NCBI GenBank assembly: GCA_031275085.1 | Contig: JAISPG010000028.1 | Span: forward strand, 124,001-188,000 | DNA: 64,000 nt | Source of the DNA: Bacteroidales bacterium | GTDB lineage: Bacteria; Bacteroidota; Bacteroidia; Bacteroidales; ML635J-15 | Direction: 5' to 3' | Shown here: positions 26,185-37,800 of the stretch, piece by piece | How the letters are laid out: each line of letters opens with the position of its first letter | Numbering within the stretch: the first letter of the stretch is position 1 | Translations under genes and position numbers: made by a program | Notes under the pieces: model-generated | The model's input: only the letters and a program-made list of their open reading frames with translations | Told to the model about the DNA's origin: nothing | Databases searched by the model: none

Positions 26185-27423
26185 TTAATGTCTTTTTTTA
26201 CGTGATAATTCTTCCGGTTCAAGAGAAAGTCTTTCTCCATTTAACAATGAAGCAACTCCTTCTGTTTTAGTTCCATCCTTACAAGCATCACAATTTTTAT
26301 TGTCAATATAGTTTTCCGGCTCTGTATATGTTGTTATTACTCCTTCGAAATTACGTAGTATAACTTTTGTAGGACTTTGTGAAATCAGGTAATTAGGCAT
26401 CACAGGAATTTTCCCTCCGCCTCCCGGAGCATCAACAACAAAAGTAGGAACGGCATAACCAGAAGTATGTCCACGTAAATTTTCAATTATTTCAATACCT
26501 TTTGAAACCGGAGTTCTAAAGTGTTCCAGTCCCATTGATAAATCGCACTGATATATATAATAAGGTCTTACACGCATTCTAACTAAATCATGAACCAAAT
26601 TTTTCATTATGTTAGGACAGTCGTTAACTCCGCGTAATAGCACAGTCTGGTTTCCAAGCGGAATTCCGGCATTAGCAAGTTTGGCACAAGCTTCGTATGC
26701 TTCAGGAGTAACTTCTTTTGAATGATTAAAATGTGTATTTACCCAGATCGGGTGATATTTTTTGAGCATATTTACCAGATCATCTGTAATACGCTGCGGA
26801 CAAACAACAGGAGTTCTTGTTCCGATACGTATGATTTCAACGTGAGGGATTTCTCTCAGACGCTGAATTATTGATTCCAGCATTTTATCGCTTACCATTA
26901 AACCGTCACCACCGGATAAAAGTACATCGCGAACCTGTGGAGTTCTTGCAATATAGTCGATTGACTTTTGGATTCTTTCCGAAGGAGATTCGCTATCGGT
27001 CTGTCCGGCAAATCTACGTCTGGTACAATGGCGACAATACATTGAACACATATCCGTAATAAGGAACAAAACCCTGTCAGGATACCTGTGAGTTAAGCCG
27101 GGAACAGGAGAATCTTCGTCTTCATGTAAAGGATCTAACAAGTCGGCTGCGGACTGATGAGTTTCAGCACCTGTAGGAATAGCTTGTTTCCTTATCGGAC
27201 AATTACGGTCTTCTGGATCAATAAGGCTTAAATAGTACGGAGTAATTGCCATCCTTAAAGTTTCAAGAGACTTGGCAACTCCTTCTTCTTCTTCAGGAGT
27301 GAGATTGATATATTTTTTTAATTCATCTAATGTCTCAATACGATTTTTAACCTGCCATTTCCAGTCATTCCATTGTTCGTCCGTAACATTTGGGAACATT
27401 TTTTTTCTTCCTTCGCTTGCCAT
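26185..27423 (-). CDS. kamA: L-lysine 2,3-aminomutase
   Basis: 412 residues, the usual length. Radical-SAM cysteines form CSMYCRHC at residues 126-133 (C126, C130, C133), and Lys338 in [10 protein letters not shown] is the expected PLP lysine; both line up with the Clostridium subterminale enzyme. Other landmarks are [20 protein letters not shown] and LLSGGDGL. It converts L-lysine to L-beta-lysine, the first step of lysine fermentation; in some organisms beta-lysine instead serves osmoprotection, but kdd next door argues for fermentation. kdd ends 14 bases upstream. Confidence 0.96.
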   Translation of the reverse strand: MASEGRKKMFPNVTDEQWNDWKWQVKNRIETLDELKKYINLTPEEEEGVAKSLETLRMAITPYYLSLIDPEDRNCPIRKQAIPTGAETHQSAADLLDPLHEDEDSPVPGLTHRYPDRVLFLITDMCSMYCRHCTRRRFAGQTDSESPSERIQKSIDYIARTPQVRDVLLSGGDGLMVSDKMLESIIQRLREIPHVEIIRIGTRTPVVCPQRITDDLVNMLKKYHPIWVNTHFNHSKEVTPEAYEACAKLANAGIPLGNQTVLLRGVNDCPNIMKNLVHDLVRMRVRPYYIYQCDLSMGLEHFRTPVSKGIEIIENLRGHTSGYAVPTFVVDAPGGGGKIPVMPNYLISQSPTKVILRNFEGVITTYTEPENYIDNKNCDACKDGTKTEGVASLLNGERLSLEPEELSRKKRH

Positions 27424-27437
27424 ATTTTTTTATATTT

Positions 27438-28478
27438 TTATACGTATAGTTTTTCAAATAATTTTCTTATTTCAGGAGATTCTCTCAATATATTTATCGT
27501 CAGATCTGCATGTCCTTTAGCATATCCATTACCTACAATAAGGTTTATATCTTTCCCAACTCCTTCTGCTCCAAGTGCTGCTTTTGTAAATGATGTTGCC
27601 ATTGAAAAAAAGTATATAAGTCCCTGTCCTTTTGTAATTAAAATGGAAGTCATTTCCGTGCTGGGAACATTTACATTGTTTATCGTTACATCACAACCCC
27701 TTTCTCCCGTAATTTCTATAACTTTATTGTAGACATCCATCACATTAGTTGCATCGGCAATAATAACATGGTGAGCCAACCCCATATCTTTTATCCTTTT
27801 TGCATTTTCAGGTGAATATTCAACAACTATAACTTTACCATATGTACCAACATTCTTCATTGCCTGATAACAGCATAAAATTCCTGATTTTCCGCCACCA
27901 CCGATAATACAAACAGTATCTCCTTCTTTAACCAGTCTGTCGACCTGAGCCGGAGCTCCCGCAACATCAAGGGCAGCTAATGCAAGTTTTTCAGGCAAGT
28001 CATCCGGTAATACTGCAAAAATACCACTTTCAAAAAGAATTGCCTGAGCATCTACATCTACCTGATCATGATCTGCTTTCAAATGAAGAATTTTATTTAT
28101 TTTCAAAGGAGTAAGGGATAAAGAAACTAAAGTTGCTATTTTATCTCCAACTTTAAGTTTTTTATTCGAAAAATGAGGACCAATTTCTTTTACAGTGCCA
28201 ATAAGCATTCCTCCTGAACCTGTTACGGGATTTTGCATTTTTCCACGTTCTTTTACTATGGAAAGTATCATTTCTTTCATTTTTTCAGCATCACCGCCAC
28301 AAATTTGCCTTATCTGAGTATAACTTGCCGAATCTATGTTTAAAGTCTGAACATCTATTAATACTTCGTTATCGTATATTTCCATAGTATTATCCAACTT
28401 ATAAGCTGGCTGGGGTAATGTTCCTTTTGGCTCAAGTACCCTATGTGTCCCATATCTGCACCCTTTCTTCATTGTCAC
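27438..28478 (-). CDS. kdd: L-erythro-3,5-diaminohexanoate dehydrogenase
   Basis: 346 residues. It starts MTMKKGCRYGTHRVLEPKGTLPQPAYKLDN, has the nucleotide-binding stretch VCIIGGGGKSGILCCYQAMKN (~195-215) and ends IVGNGYAKGHADLTINILRE, all characteristic of Kdd. It oxidises 3,5-diaminohexanoate with NAD(P)+ to 5-amino-3-oxohexanoate. Its substrate must come from lysine 5,6-aminomutase, whose genes are not here. It leads the kdd-kamA-kamB run, 88 bases after valS. Confidence 0.94.
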   Translation of the reverse strand: MTMKKGCRYGTHRVLEPKGTLPQPAYKLDNTMEIYDNEVLIDVQTLNIDSASYTQIRQICGGDAEKMKEMILSIVKERGKMQNPVTGSGGMLIGTVKEIGPHFSNKKLKVGDKIATLVSLSLTPLKINKILHLKADHDQVDVDAQAILFESGIFAVLPDDLPEKLALAALDVAGAPAQVDRLVKEGDTVCIIGGGGKSGILCCYQAMKNVGTYGKVIVVEYSPENAKRIKDMGLAHHVIIADATNVMDVYNKVIEITGERGCDVTINNVNVPSTEMTSILITKGQGLIYFFSMATSFTKAALGAEGVGKDINLIVGNGYAKGHADLTINILRESPEIRKLFEKLYV

Positions 28479-28566
28479 TCAAAATTTTTCGCAAAATTAC
28501 TGTTTTTTAAGTTCTTTTCCTAAGAAGTTGCCATTTTTTTAACAAAGTTAAACCATCAAATCTAAT

Positions 28567-31194
28567 TTATTTCAGTCCTTCTATTTGTTCTTTTAAAATT
28601 TTAATTTTTGCTTCTGCATCTGCCTGCTTTTTACGCTCTATTTCTATTACGTTTACAGGTGCGTTATTTACAAATTTTTCATTTCCCAGCTTTTTCATAA
28701 CACTAACCAAGAAACCTTCTGTATATTTTAATTCTTCTTTAAGTTTTGTTATTTCTTCTTCTTTATTTATCAGGTTACCTAAAGGAATAAAATATTCATT
28801 TGTTTTTACCAAAAATCCCGACGAAGGATTTATTTTTTCTTCTGTAAATATTACTTCTTCAAGATTTCCAAGTTTTATGGAAACCGTATCAAAAACAGAT
28901 GAATAACTACAATGTTTTATTACATACAATTTCAATTTATCTCTCTGTGGAATATTCTTTTCCTGCCGTACTGTCCTGATATTTGCAACTACCTGCTGGC
29001 AATTCTCAAATTCGTCAAGTATTTCTTTATCTACCACATTTATTTCCGGCCATTTTGCAATAACAATAGATTCCGGATCATTTTTATCTTTCATGAATTG
29101 CCATAATTCTTCCGAAATAAACGGCATAAATGGAGAAAGTAACAGACATATTTTCTTAAAAAAATCCAGAGTTCTTACATATGTCTCTTTATCAATAGGT
29201 TTCTGGTATTCCGGTTTTATTATTTCGAGATACCACGCAGAAAAATCATCCCAGAAAAATTTATATACAGACATTAAAGATTCTGAAAGCCTGAATGTAT
29301 CAAATTGTTGATTTATGTTAGAAATTGTTTCGTTAAGTTTAGATTCAAACCAACGTACAGCAACTTTTGAATGTTCAGGTTGTTCAATATTTTCATCAAC
29401 CTGCCAGCTTTTTACCAGTCTGAATGCATTCCATATCTTATTAGCAAAATTTCTTCCCTGTTCCGGCAAGCTATTATCATATAAAAGGTCGCCCCCGGCA
29501 GGTGAACATAACAGCATACCAACGCGCACACCGTCAGCTCCGTATTCCTTAATCAAATCAAGCGGATCAGGAGAATTCCCAAGAGATTTAGACATTTTAC
29601 GCCTTTGTTTGTCTCTTACAATACCCGTTAAATATACATTAGAAAACGGTTTATCCCCTGCATATTCATAACCGGCAATAATCATACGGGCAACCCAGAA
29701 AAATAGAATTTCAGGGGCAGTAACCAGATCGTTTGTCGGATAATAATATTTAAAGTCAGGATTTTCCGGTTCCAGAATTCCATTAAAAACAGAAATCGGC
29801 CACAACCACGAACTGAACCATGTGTCCAAAACATCACCATCCTGATAAAGATCTTTTGCTTCAAGATTTTTATTTCCTGTTTTTTCTCTGGCTAATTCAA
29901 CAGCTTCTTTTTCTGTTCCGGCAACTACAAATTCATTTGTATCATTTATGTAATATGCCGGAATCCTGTGTCCCCACCACAACTGACGACTTATACACCA
30001 ATCCCTTACGTTTTCCATCCAATGACGATAAACATTTTTAAATTTTGAAGGAATCAAATTTACATTGCCATTTTCAACTGCCTCAAGTGCAGGTTTAGAA
30101 AGTTGCTCCATCTTAAGGAACCATTGCAAAGAAAGTTTAGGCTCAATCACAGAATTTGTCCTTTCAGAACGTCCAACTTTATTCTGATAATCTTCTATTT
30201 TTAAAATCAAATCCAGTTTTTTCAGTTCTTCAACAGATAATTCCCTGGCTTTAAACCTATCCTCACCTACAAATAATCCGGCTGAATGATTTAATGTGCC
30301 ATCATCGTTAAAAATATCAATAACAGGAAGATTATACTTTATTCCTATTTCATAATCATTTATATCGTGTGCAGGAGTGATTTTTAAACATCCGGTACCA
30401 AATTCCATATCTACATATTCATCAAAAATTACCGGTACTTCCCTGTTTACCATAGGAACAATCACTGATTTTCCTTTCAATCCTGAATAACGTGTATCAT
30501 TAGGATTGACACAGACAGCAACATCACCCAAAATTGTCTCGGGACGGGTTGTTGCAACTATTAAATAATTATCTTCACCTACAATTTTATATTTCACATA
30601 ATATAACTTACTGTTTTCTTCCGAATATATTACTTCTTCGTCAGAAACAGCAGTTTTGGCTTCAGGGTCCCAATTCACCATCCTGACTCCACGATATATT
30701 AATCCTTTGTTATACAGGTCGACAAAAACTTTTATTACAGACCCGGAACGTATTTCATCCATTGTAAAAGCTTCCCTGTCCCAATCGCAGGATGCACCAA
30801 GTTCTTTTAACTGTTGTAGGATTATTCCTCCATGCTTTTCCTTCCACTCCCAGGCATATTTCAAAAATTCTTCTCTTGTAAGAGTGTTTTTCTCAATTCC
30901 TTCGTTTTTCAGTTTTGCTACTACTTTAGCCTCAGTTGCAATAGAAGCATGATCCGTACCCGGAACCCATACTGCATTTTTTCCCAGCATTCTCGCTCTT
31001 CGAACAAGTATATCCTGAATTGTATTATTCAACATATGCCCCATGTGAAGGACTCCTGTCACATTAGGCGGAGGAATAACTATAACATAAGGCTCCCTAT
31101 CATCCGGTTCCGAATGAAAATATTTTTTTTCAATCCAATATTTATACCATTTTTTTTCAATTGCCGAAGATTCGTATTTTGCCGGAATTTCCAT
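28567..31194 (-). CDS. valS: valyl-tRNA synthetase
   Basis: 875 residues, class I synthetase. HMGH at residues 50-53 ([17 protein letters not shown]) and [12 protein letters not shown] (~527) are the signatures. The editing domain ([17 protein letters not shown]) and the C-terminal coiled-coil arm ([19 protein letters not shown] ... [10 protein letters not shown]) are present. It charges tRNA-Val. Transcribed in the same direction as the kdd-kam genes; a shared transcript is possible but valS is not functionally part of that pathway. Confidence 0.98.
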   Translation of the reverse strand: MEIPAKYESSAIEKKWYKYWIEKKYFHSEPDDREPYVIVIPPPNVTGVLHMGHMLNNTIQDILVRRARMLGKNAVWVPGTDHASIATEAKVVAKLKNEGIEKNTLTREEFLKYAWEWKEKHGGIILQQLKELGASCDWDREAFTMDEIRSGSVIKVFVDLYNKGLIYRGVRMVNWDPEAKTAVSDEEVIYSEENSKLYYVKYKIVGEDNYLIVATTRPETILGDVAVCVNPNDTRYSGLKGKSVIVPMVNREVPVIFDEYVDMEFGTGCLKITPAHDINDYEIGIKYNLPVIDIFNDDGTLNHSAGLFVGEDRFKARELSVEELKKLDLILKIEDYQNKVGRSERTNSVIEPKLSLQWFLKMEQLSKPALEAVENGNVNLIPSKFKNVYRHWMENVRDWCISRQLWWGHRIPAYYINDTNEFVVAGTEKEAVELAREKTGNKNLEAKDLYQDGDVLDTWFSSWLWPISVFNGILEPENPDFKYYYPTNDLVTAPEILFFWVARMIIAGYEYAGDKPFSNVYLTGIVRDKQRRKMSKSLGNSPDPLDLIKEYGADGVRVGMLLCSPAGGDLLYDNSLPEQGRNFANKIWNAFRLVKSWQVDENIEQPEHSKVAVRWFESKLNETISNINQQFDTFRLSESLMSVYKFFWDDFSAWYLEIIKPEYQKPIDKETYVRTLDFFKKICLLLSPFMPFISEELWQFMKDKNDPESIVIAKWPEINVVDKEILDEFENCQQVVANIRTVRQEKNIPQRDKLKLYVIKHCSYSSVFDTVSIKLGNLEEVIFTEEKINPSSGFLVKTNEYFIPLGNLINKEEEITKLKEELKYTEGFLVSVMKKLGNEKFVNNAPVNVIEIERKKQADAEAKIKILKEQIEGLK

Positions 31195-31263
31195 TTTCTA
31201 TCCTTTTTAATTAAGTTTGCAAAAATAATTCTTTTTTATGAGGTTTTCAATAACGCAAAAGCA

Positions 31264-31292
31264 TAAAAAAACGATGACTTATAATCATCGTT
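31264..31292 (-). terminator. terminator after the T9SS type A protein gene
   Basis: AACGATGA (31270-31277) pairs with 31285-31292; on the minus strand the stem runs straight into seven T. It closes the gene at 31335-32267 and separates it from valS. Confidence 0.85.
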
Positions 31293-31334
31293 CTTTCCAG
31301 ATATTTTTTATTAAAAATTAATGCTTTTAGGCAA

Positions 31335-32267
31335 TTATTTTTTAATGATTAATTTATTAAAACTACCTTTATCTGTCTCAATATTTAAAGTATAAGAACC
31401 TGCTTTTAAATTGCTGACATCTAATTGACCGGAATAAAAAGAATATGTAATTTCCTCAATAAATTTACCATCTATACTGTAAATAGTCATAGTTTTAACT
31501 TTCATATCTTCAGGTAGTTCTATATTTAAAATATCTTTAGTTGGGTTTGGATAAATATTTATTAACTCAGAATAAGAATTTTCTTTTACATCGAATAATG
31601 GACAAAAGCACACATTACATATGGGATTTGATAAATGTTCAACATTACCATTGTGCTTAAAACAAAGTAAATAGTAATCATAACTATTTCCATCTGTTGG
31701 TACAGCTGTTTCTAAAGACCTCAACACCCCACTATTGCTACCAATGCCTTCATACCATTCATAAGTATATTGCGATGCATTATCTACCTGATATATTTTT
31801 CTGCCATTTTCTGTTGTTATTGACGTAATGATACTATAACTTTCTCCAGAATTACTTACAATGTTGTAATAATCATGTATAAATAAATTATTATCTACAT
31901 AATGCCATACTGTATCACCAACTTCAGCACCAAAATCATACAATAAAATATCAGAATAGCTCCAGTAAGCCGGTTTAAAGAATACTTTTTGTTCCTCATT
32001 TCTAAAAGCGCCTATATAACCATCAATATATCCACTGCTATAGATATATTCTTCGGATAAAATCGTATCCGCAAACTGATACATTTTACTATAAAGCGTA
32101 TCATTTATCAAAGTATCACCTAATAAACCATAACGCATTTCATACTTTATTGTATTAATCTCCACACATTCATTCCAGATTGCATTACTGGTTGGGAAAC
32201 TTATTTGTGCATGTAAAAATATTGATAAACCTATCAATACTGTTACTAAAAGTACAATTTTTTTCAT
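31335..32267 (-). CDS. secreted protein with T9SS type A sorting domain
   Basis: 310 residues. Signal peptide 1-~20 (MKKIVLLVTVLIGLSIFLHAQ). The last ~75 residues are a Por_Secre_tail: NIYPNPTKDILNIELPED, then MTIYSIDGKFI, then GSYTLNIETDKGSFNKLIIKK. The middle (~20-230) is rich in Tyr, Ser and Asp and has no domain I recognise, with a Cys cluster CNVCFCPLF just before the tail. It is expected to be exported by type IX secretion and attached or released at the surface. Single gene with flanking terminators. Confidence 0.85.
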   Translation of the reverse strand: MKKIVLLVTVLIGLSIFLHAQISFPTSNAIWNECVEINTIKYEMRYGLLGDTLINDTLYSKMYQFADTILSEEYIYSSGYIDGYIGAFRNEEQKVFFKPAYWSYSDILLYDFGAEVGDTVWHYVDNNLFIHDYYNIVSNSGESYSIITSITTENGRKIYQVDNASQYTYEWYEGIGSNSGVLRSLETAVPTDGNSYDYYLLCFKHNGNVEHLSNPICNVCFCPLFDVKENSYSELINIYPNPTKDILNIELPEDMKVKTMTIYSIDGKFIEEITYSFYSGQLDVSNLKAGSYTLNIETDKGSFNKLIIKK

Positions 32268-32394
32268 AATTATAGGTTCAAATCTTATTCTATTACAATA
32301 ATAAAAAAAAATTTATTAAAGCGAACACTTATATAAACATTTTTTTAGATTTATTTACAATTTTCATTTGTTGTATTCCCTCACTGTTAAAAAT

Positions 32395-32428
32395 AAAAAA
32401 GCACATGCATGTTACATGTGCTTTTTTG
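32395..32428 (-). terminator. bidirectional terminator
   Basis: GCACATG (32401-32407) pairs with CATGTGC (32415-32421), flanked by A6 and T6. It follows the zinc-ribbon gene on the minus strand. Confidence 0.85.
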
Positions 32429-32499
32429 TTTTTCTTTATTTTTCTTAAAATCTGTAAAACAGTATTTATAAGAATATTAGTTTTTTTGGGGAAATATTA

Positions 32500-33264
32500 T
32501 TATTTTTCTAATATTTCCGGATCAACGATTATTCTGCCGCAATACTCACATGGGATAATTTTGCGGTTCGATTTTATATCGAGTTGTCTTTGAGGTGGAA
32601 TCTTATTAAAACAACCGCCGCAAGCATCTCTTTCTATTGAAACAACTGCAAGTTTATTTATAACGTTATTCCTAATGCGACTGTATGAATAAAGTAAACG
32701 AGGTTCTATTGATTCTGCAATTTCTTCTCTCTCGTTATTTAGTTTTTCTTCATCCAACTGAGTTTCTGCAATAATACTTTCAAGTTCCGCTCTCTTAAGT
32801 TCAAGATCTTTTGAACGGTCTGCAAATTTTAGTTTTGCATCTTCGATCATTTGATTTTTTATTTCAATATCGGATTTATGTTCTTTGATCTTCTTTTCGC
32901 TAAGTTCTATTTCAAGAGTTTGATATTCGATTTCTTTAGTCAGTGAATCGTATTCTCTGTTATTCCTTACATTATTTTGTTGTTCCGTGTATTTTTTGAT
33001 CAAAGCCTGAGATTCTACTTTAGCCATTTCCCGTGAATTTATCTGAGAATTCAACAGCTCAACTTCATTTTCCAGATTGGAAATTCTTGTTTCCAGACCT
33101 GCAAGTTCATCTTCCAGGTCTCTTACTTCCAGCGGAAGTTCTCCTCTCATGGTTTTTATTCTGTCAATTTCTGAATCTATCAGCTGAAGTCTATATAAAC
33201 TTTTAAGTTTTTCAGTTATACTCATATTTGCTGATTCATTCTTTTTTACACTTGTTTTTGTCAT
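32500..33264 (-). CDS. CT398-like coiled-coil protein with C-terminal zinc ribbon
   Basis: 254 residues. Residues ~20-195 are an almost continuous antiparallel coiled coil (LEDELAGLETRISNLENEVELL, KKIKEHKSDIEIKNQMIEDAK). The end holds a C4 zinc ribbon: C-G-G-C at ~219 and C-E-Y-C-G at ~240. This is the CT398/YbgI-associated family, commonly paired with Nif3. Function is not established; nucleic-acid or protein scaffolding is proposed. The gene begins 1 base after the Nif3 stop. Met14 (MSITEKL) is an alternative start that would remove a Lys/Ser-rich extension. Confidence 0.9.
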   Translation of the reverse strand: MTKTSVKKNESANMSITEKLKSLYRLQLIDSEIDRIKTMRGELPLEVRDLEDELAGLETRISNLENEVELLNSQINSREMAKVESQALIKKYTEQQNNVRNNREYDSLTKEIEYQTLEIELSEKKIKEHKSDIEIKNQMIEDAKLKFADRSKDLELKRAELESIIAETQLDEEKLNNEREEIAESIEPRLLYSYSRIRNNVINKLAVVSIERDACGGCFNKIPPQRQLDIKSNRKIIPCEYCGRIIVDPEILEK

Positions 33265-33265
33265 C

Positions 33266-34360
33266 TCAATAATTTTTTATCGGATTCGTATTTATTTTTG
33301 AAAAACGGACTGCAAAGTTAATATTTTTTTTCATAATTATATCATAAAAAATCTCTTTTGTGAATTGTTCGCTTTCATAATGTCCTATATCTACCAAAAG
33401 TATCTTATTTTCAGCTAAAAAATAATCGTGATACTTAATATCCGCACTAACAAAGACATCTGCGCCTGAATTTTTAGCAGCATTAATCAGAAAAGCTCCG
33501 CTACCGCCACAAACTGCAATTTTTTTGACAGGATTATTTAAGAATTGAGAATGTCGTAATGTTGTCAATCCAAATTGTTTTTTAATTTCATCAAGTAATT
33601 GTTTTTCATTTTTTTCATTTTCCAGATGTCCGACCATGCCCAAACCTACGTAATTATTGGCGTTTTCGAGTTTTATAAGGTCATATGCAACTTCTTCATA
33701 AGGATGAACATTTATCATGGAATCCAGAATCTGACGTTCCAAATATTCGGGGTATATCATTTCTATTTTTACTTCATTTTCGAAATGTACCTCTCCTTTT
33801 TTTCCAACAAACGGATTAGTTGAATCATTTCCGCAAAAACTACCTTTACCTTCGGTATTATAGCTGCAACAATCATAATTTCCTACATGACCTGCTCCGG
33901 AATTAAACATTGCATTACGCACTGTTTCCGCATAGTCAACCGGAACAAACACTGCTATTTTTTTTAGTATTCCTGGTTTTGGAGCTAATATATTTCTGTT
34001 TATCAAGCCCAATTTATCACAGATTTTTGAACTTACTCCATAAAAAACCTGATCAAAGTTTGTATGACCGCAATAAATTGAGATATCATTTTTTATTGCA
34101 AGTATTATAGATTTTTCTACATAGTCAGAGCCTGTTATTTTCTTCAGTTTGCCAAAAATTAACGGATGATGGGATACTATAAAATTACAATTATTTTCTA
34201 TTGCTTCTTCCACTACTTCAGGTGTAATATCTACAGTCAGCAAAACTCCTTTTATTTCCTCATCCGGATTACCAACATTCAGTCCTGAATTATCAAAATC
34301 TTCCTGTAAATAAAGCGGTGCAAAATTATTAAATTCTTTTATTAAGTCTTTTATTTTCAT
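33266..34360 (-). CDS. Nif3-like dinuclear metal-centre protein
   Basis: 364 residues, the long form with a central PII-like insert (~130-230). The N-terminus has LQEDFDNSGLNVGNPDEEIKGVLLTVDIT and SHHPLIFG (metal-binding histidines); the C-terminal half has VCGGSGAFL, ADVFVSADIKYHDYF and DIGHYESEQF. The fold is a hexamer binding two metals; relatives include GTP cyclohydrolase I type 2 candidates but activity is disputed. Co-transcribed with the zinc-ribbon protein gene and the MerR gene. Confidence 0.93.
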   Translation of the reverse strand: MKIKDLIKEFNNFAPLYLQEDFDNSGLNVGNPDEEIKGVLLTVDITPEVVEEAIENNCNFIVSHHPLIFGKLKKITGSDYVEKSIILAIKNDISIYCGHTNFDQVFYGVSSKICDKLGLINRNILAPKPGILKKIAVFVPVDYAETVRNAMFNSGAGHVGNYDCCSYNTEGKGSFCGNDSTNPFVGKKGEVHFENEVKIEMIYPEYLERQILDSMINVHPYEEVAYDLIKLENANNYVGLGMVGHLENEKNEKQLLDEIKKQFGLTTLRHSQFLNNPVKKIAVCGGSGAFLINAAKNSGADVFVSADIKYHDYFLAENKILLVDIGHYESEQFTKEIFYDIIMKKNINFAVRFSKINTNPIKNY

Positions 34361-34387
34361 ATTGATTTACTTCTGTATAAATATAAA

Positions 34388-34714
34388 CTATATTTCAGTT
34401 CTTATATCTATCAGCAGTTTTTTTATTTCATTCAATTTTTTTATAACCTCAAAATTATGTTCTGTTTCTGCTTTATTTTCTTTCATTTTCTTTTTTGCAC
34501 CGTTAAGTGTCATTCCCCTTTCCTTAACCAAATGCCAGATTAAATGAAAATTATCAATATCTTTCCGGGTAAAAAGCCTGTTCCCTTTTTTGTTTTTATG
34601 TGGTTTAATAATATCAAATTCATTTTCCCAATACCTTATCAAAGAGGTATTTACATTAAACATTGCAGCAACTTCACCAATTGTATAATAAATTTTTTCA
34701 TTAACAGAATCCAT
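34388..34714 (-). CDS. MerR-family transcriptional regulator
   Basis: About 108 residues from Met at 34714 (MDSVNEKIYYTIGEVAAMF); Met at 34720 or 34741 are alternatives. The winged helix is clear: YTIGEVAAMFNVNTSLIRYWENEFDIIKPHKNKKGNRLFTRKDI. The remainder is a helix with NLNGAKKKM-like text typical of the short Bacteroidota MerR proteins without an effector domain. It leads the Nif3/zinc-ribbon unit with a 27-base gap. Target unknown. Confidence 0.88.
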   Translation of the reverse strand: MDSVNEKIYYTIGEVAAMFNVNTSLIRYWENEFDIIKPHKNKKGNRLFTRKDIDNFHLIWHLVKERGMTLNGAKKKMKENKAETEHNFEVIKKLNEIKKLLIDIRTEI

Positions 34715-34835
34715 AATCATGTAATTTATCTCAAAAATCATTAAAAATTTTCAGACTTCAAAATATTATAAAAAAATTGTGTTATTAAAGTATTCTGATG
34801 AAATTATATAGAATTATAACATCATTTATCTTTAT

Positions 34836-37800
34836 TTATCTCAATAATGTAACATTACCTTTATGGCTATATTCTTCTCCATTAAAACATCCTGCTTTCA
34901 GATAAAATACATATACGTCAGAAGCCAATTTTTCTCCTTTATATGTACCATCCCATCCTATATTATCCAGTTTGTCTGTTTGAAATATAACATTTCCCCA
35001 GCGATCATAAACGGCAAAGTATATTGAAGTAACCAATGTGCTTGCATAATAAGGTTTAAAATAATCATTTTTCCCGTCATTATTAGGTGTGAACGCAGTA
35101 GGAACATATATATAAGGGTCCGTACAAATCACTTCTTTTACTTTTATTCTAACAGTATCATAAACCGCACATCCGTTTTCATCAAAAAATCTGACTTTAA
35201 ATAATGTTTCTTTCAATGGTTTTGCTATCGGATTAGAAATATACGGATCATTCAAATATTCTACATGATTCCACGTATATGATCCCTGTTGTGACGAACT
35301 TGCAAGTAATCTCACCATTTGTCCCTGAAAAATCTCATACTCACTGGCTTCAACTGATAAATCAGGGACATAACCTTCGTTAACAATAGTATAACTGTCA
35401 TTTAAAATACAATTGTTAAGGTCCTTTACGATAAGTTCATATTCTCCGTCACAAAGCTTTGTATTTTTTTCACCGGAAATTCCATTCGACCAGGAATATA
35501 AATAAGGAGTAACTCCTCCCTCTACAGATACAGATATTTCACCATTGCAATTATTATCGCATAACATATTCTTAATCACACTGCTCATAACAAGTTTATC
35601 AGGCTGTGTTAATTCAACTATGGAATGATCAGTACATCCATTAGCATCCGTAACTGTTACGATATAAATTCCAACAGGTATATTTTCCAAACGCTCATAC
35701 GGAGAGTCATTTGACCATCTATAAGAATATCCTTCAGTTCCCCCTTCAACATCAGCATGGATAGTTCCTGTTTCACCATGGCATAGTATTGCAGATTCTA
35801 TAACTGCCTGCACTACAAGGCTATCCGGCTGAGTAAGGGACATATACCTATGAAAAACACAATTTTCTCTATCAATGATTGTTACAGTATATGCTCCGGC
35901 ACATAATCCCGAAATTTCTTCTCCGATAATACCATTTGACCAATTATAAGTATATGGTTCCTGTCCAAGAGTTGCAATAGCTTCAAGTCTACCGTCACAA
36001 GCTCCATAGCATGATATCATATCATAATCGCTTATTTCAGCAGTTAAAGAACTGGGCGAAGGCATATTAATAGAGAGTACAGTTTCACAACTATTAGCAT
36101 CAGTTACAGTTACTGTGTTAATCCCTACAAGGCACTGGTTATTGGTTGCCCCCGAATTACCATTATAAGACCATTCATATGAATACCCGGGAGTTCCACC
36201 TACAGGGGAAACTGTTGCTTCTCCATAACCGATACCATCACATTCAGGTTCTCTTACATCTATAAAATTCCCCAGTAACTGAGGTGGGGATGTTATTGTT
36301 ATATTTGTTGCTGCAGTACACTGATTAGCATCGGTAACTGTTACTGAATATGTCCCTGAACATAATCCGAATATTGTTGCTGATGTCTGACTATTATCCC
36401 ATAAAAAAGAATAAGGAGCTATCCCGTTTGCTGATACTGTTGCTCTTCCATTGCAATCGCCATAGCAAGAATTATGTATCAGTGACGGATTTGAAAAAAA
36501 CAAATTATCAATATTAACAACAACCTGACTATAACTTACACATCCCAGTTGATTTGTTACCGTAACGGTAAATGTTGTAGGAGTAGTAGGATTTACAACA
36601 GGTGAGTTGGTATTTGCCCCGCTGACTATTGCTGAAACCGGACTCCACGAGTAAGTAAGATTATCAGCAGGATTATTGTTTGTTACAGTAAGATTAGTTG
36701 TATTTCCGTAACAAAGCATATGCTCCGGCTCCAGATTATAATTAAATCTATGTACATTAACTACAACCTGTTCAACAGCATTTGTCTCACAGATATTTTC
36801 ATTAGCTCTTACATAATACACCGTAGTTGTTAAAGGAGAAACCGTTATATTTTGATTTAATGATAAAATATTTGAGAAGCTGGAATTATCCGACCATTCC
36901 CATCTGCCGACAGGATATGGAGAACTGGCAAATATTGTAACACTTTCGCCACGGCATATCGTTGTATCGTTTGATGTTATTATATTAATTTGTGGATCCA
37001 TAACTATAACCTTTTGAATTATAGTGTCTACACATGCACCTGTAGCAACAAGAGTATAAATAGTCGTTACACTAGGACCGGCAACAGGATTTTGTACATT
37101 TGTATTGCTTAAACCAATGCCCCCACTCCACCTGAAAGTAGTTCCTTCTTCATAGTTAGTGCTGGGACCAATAATTACGTTTTCTCCCGAACAGATTGTA
37201 ACATCAGGAAGATTTGTTCTTCCTGGTTGCACTACTCTCACTATTCTTACAATAGTATCAGCAATATTACAACTTGAAGGATCGTTTACTATAAGTCTTA
37301 CAGCGTATTCTCCTCCTGAAGAATAAATATGAGAAGGATTAAGCTGTGTAGATGTAGTTCCATCGCCAAAATCCCATAAGTATGTTGTACCTTGTGAAGT
37401 ATTATTAAATCTGACATTATAAGGAACACATCCTGCCGGAACCGGATCAAAATTTGCAGTTGCCAGATTTTCTATGACTCTTATCTTAAAAACCGCATCA
37501 TTACAATTTGAAGATCTGTTTGTTGTTGACCATGCTCCAGGGTTTGGATGAACAGGAAAGTGCTGACAAGAGCCACAGCTTCCGCATGCAGACTGAATTA
37601 TATTTCCTTTGGCATCAAATCTTGCAGTTCCTCCGTCCACATGGTCACGGCCTGACGAACTACATCCATCATAATGTAATTCCCCAAAAAAAGTAGCATA
37701 TTCCAACCTATTAGCCTCTTTACCTAAAACCATAATATAAAAATCCTGTCCGTCGGTCTGGCCCTGTATTGCATCAGAAGTTACCTCCATCCCTTTAGTA

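Noticed and set aside
34544..34744. 66-residue plus-strand frame
   Set aside because: Shadow of the MerR gene on the other strand.
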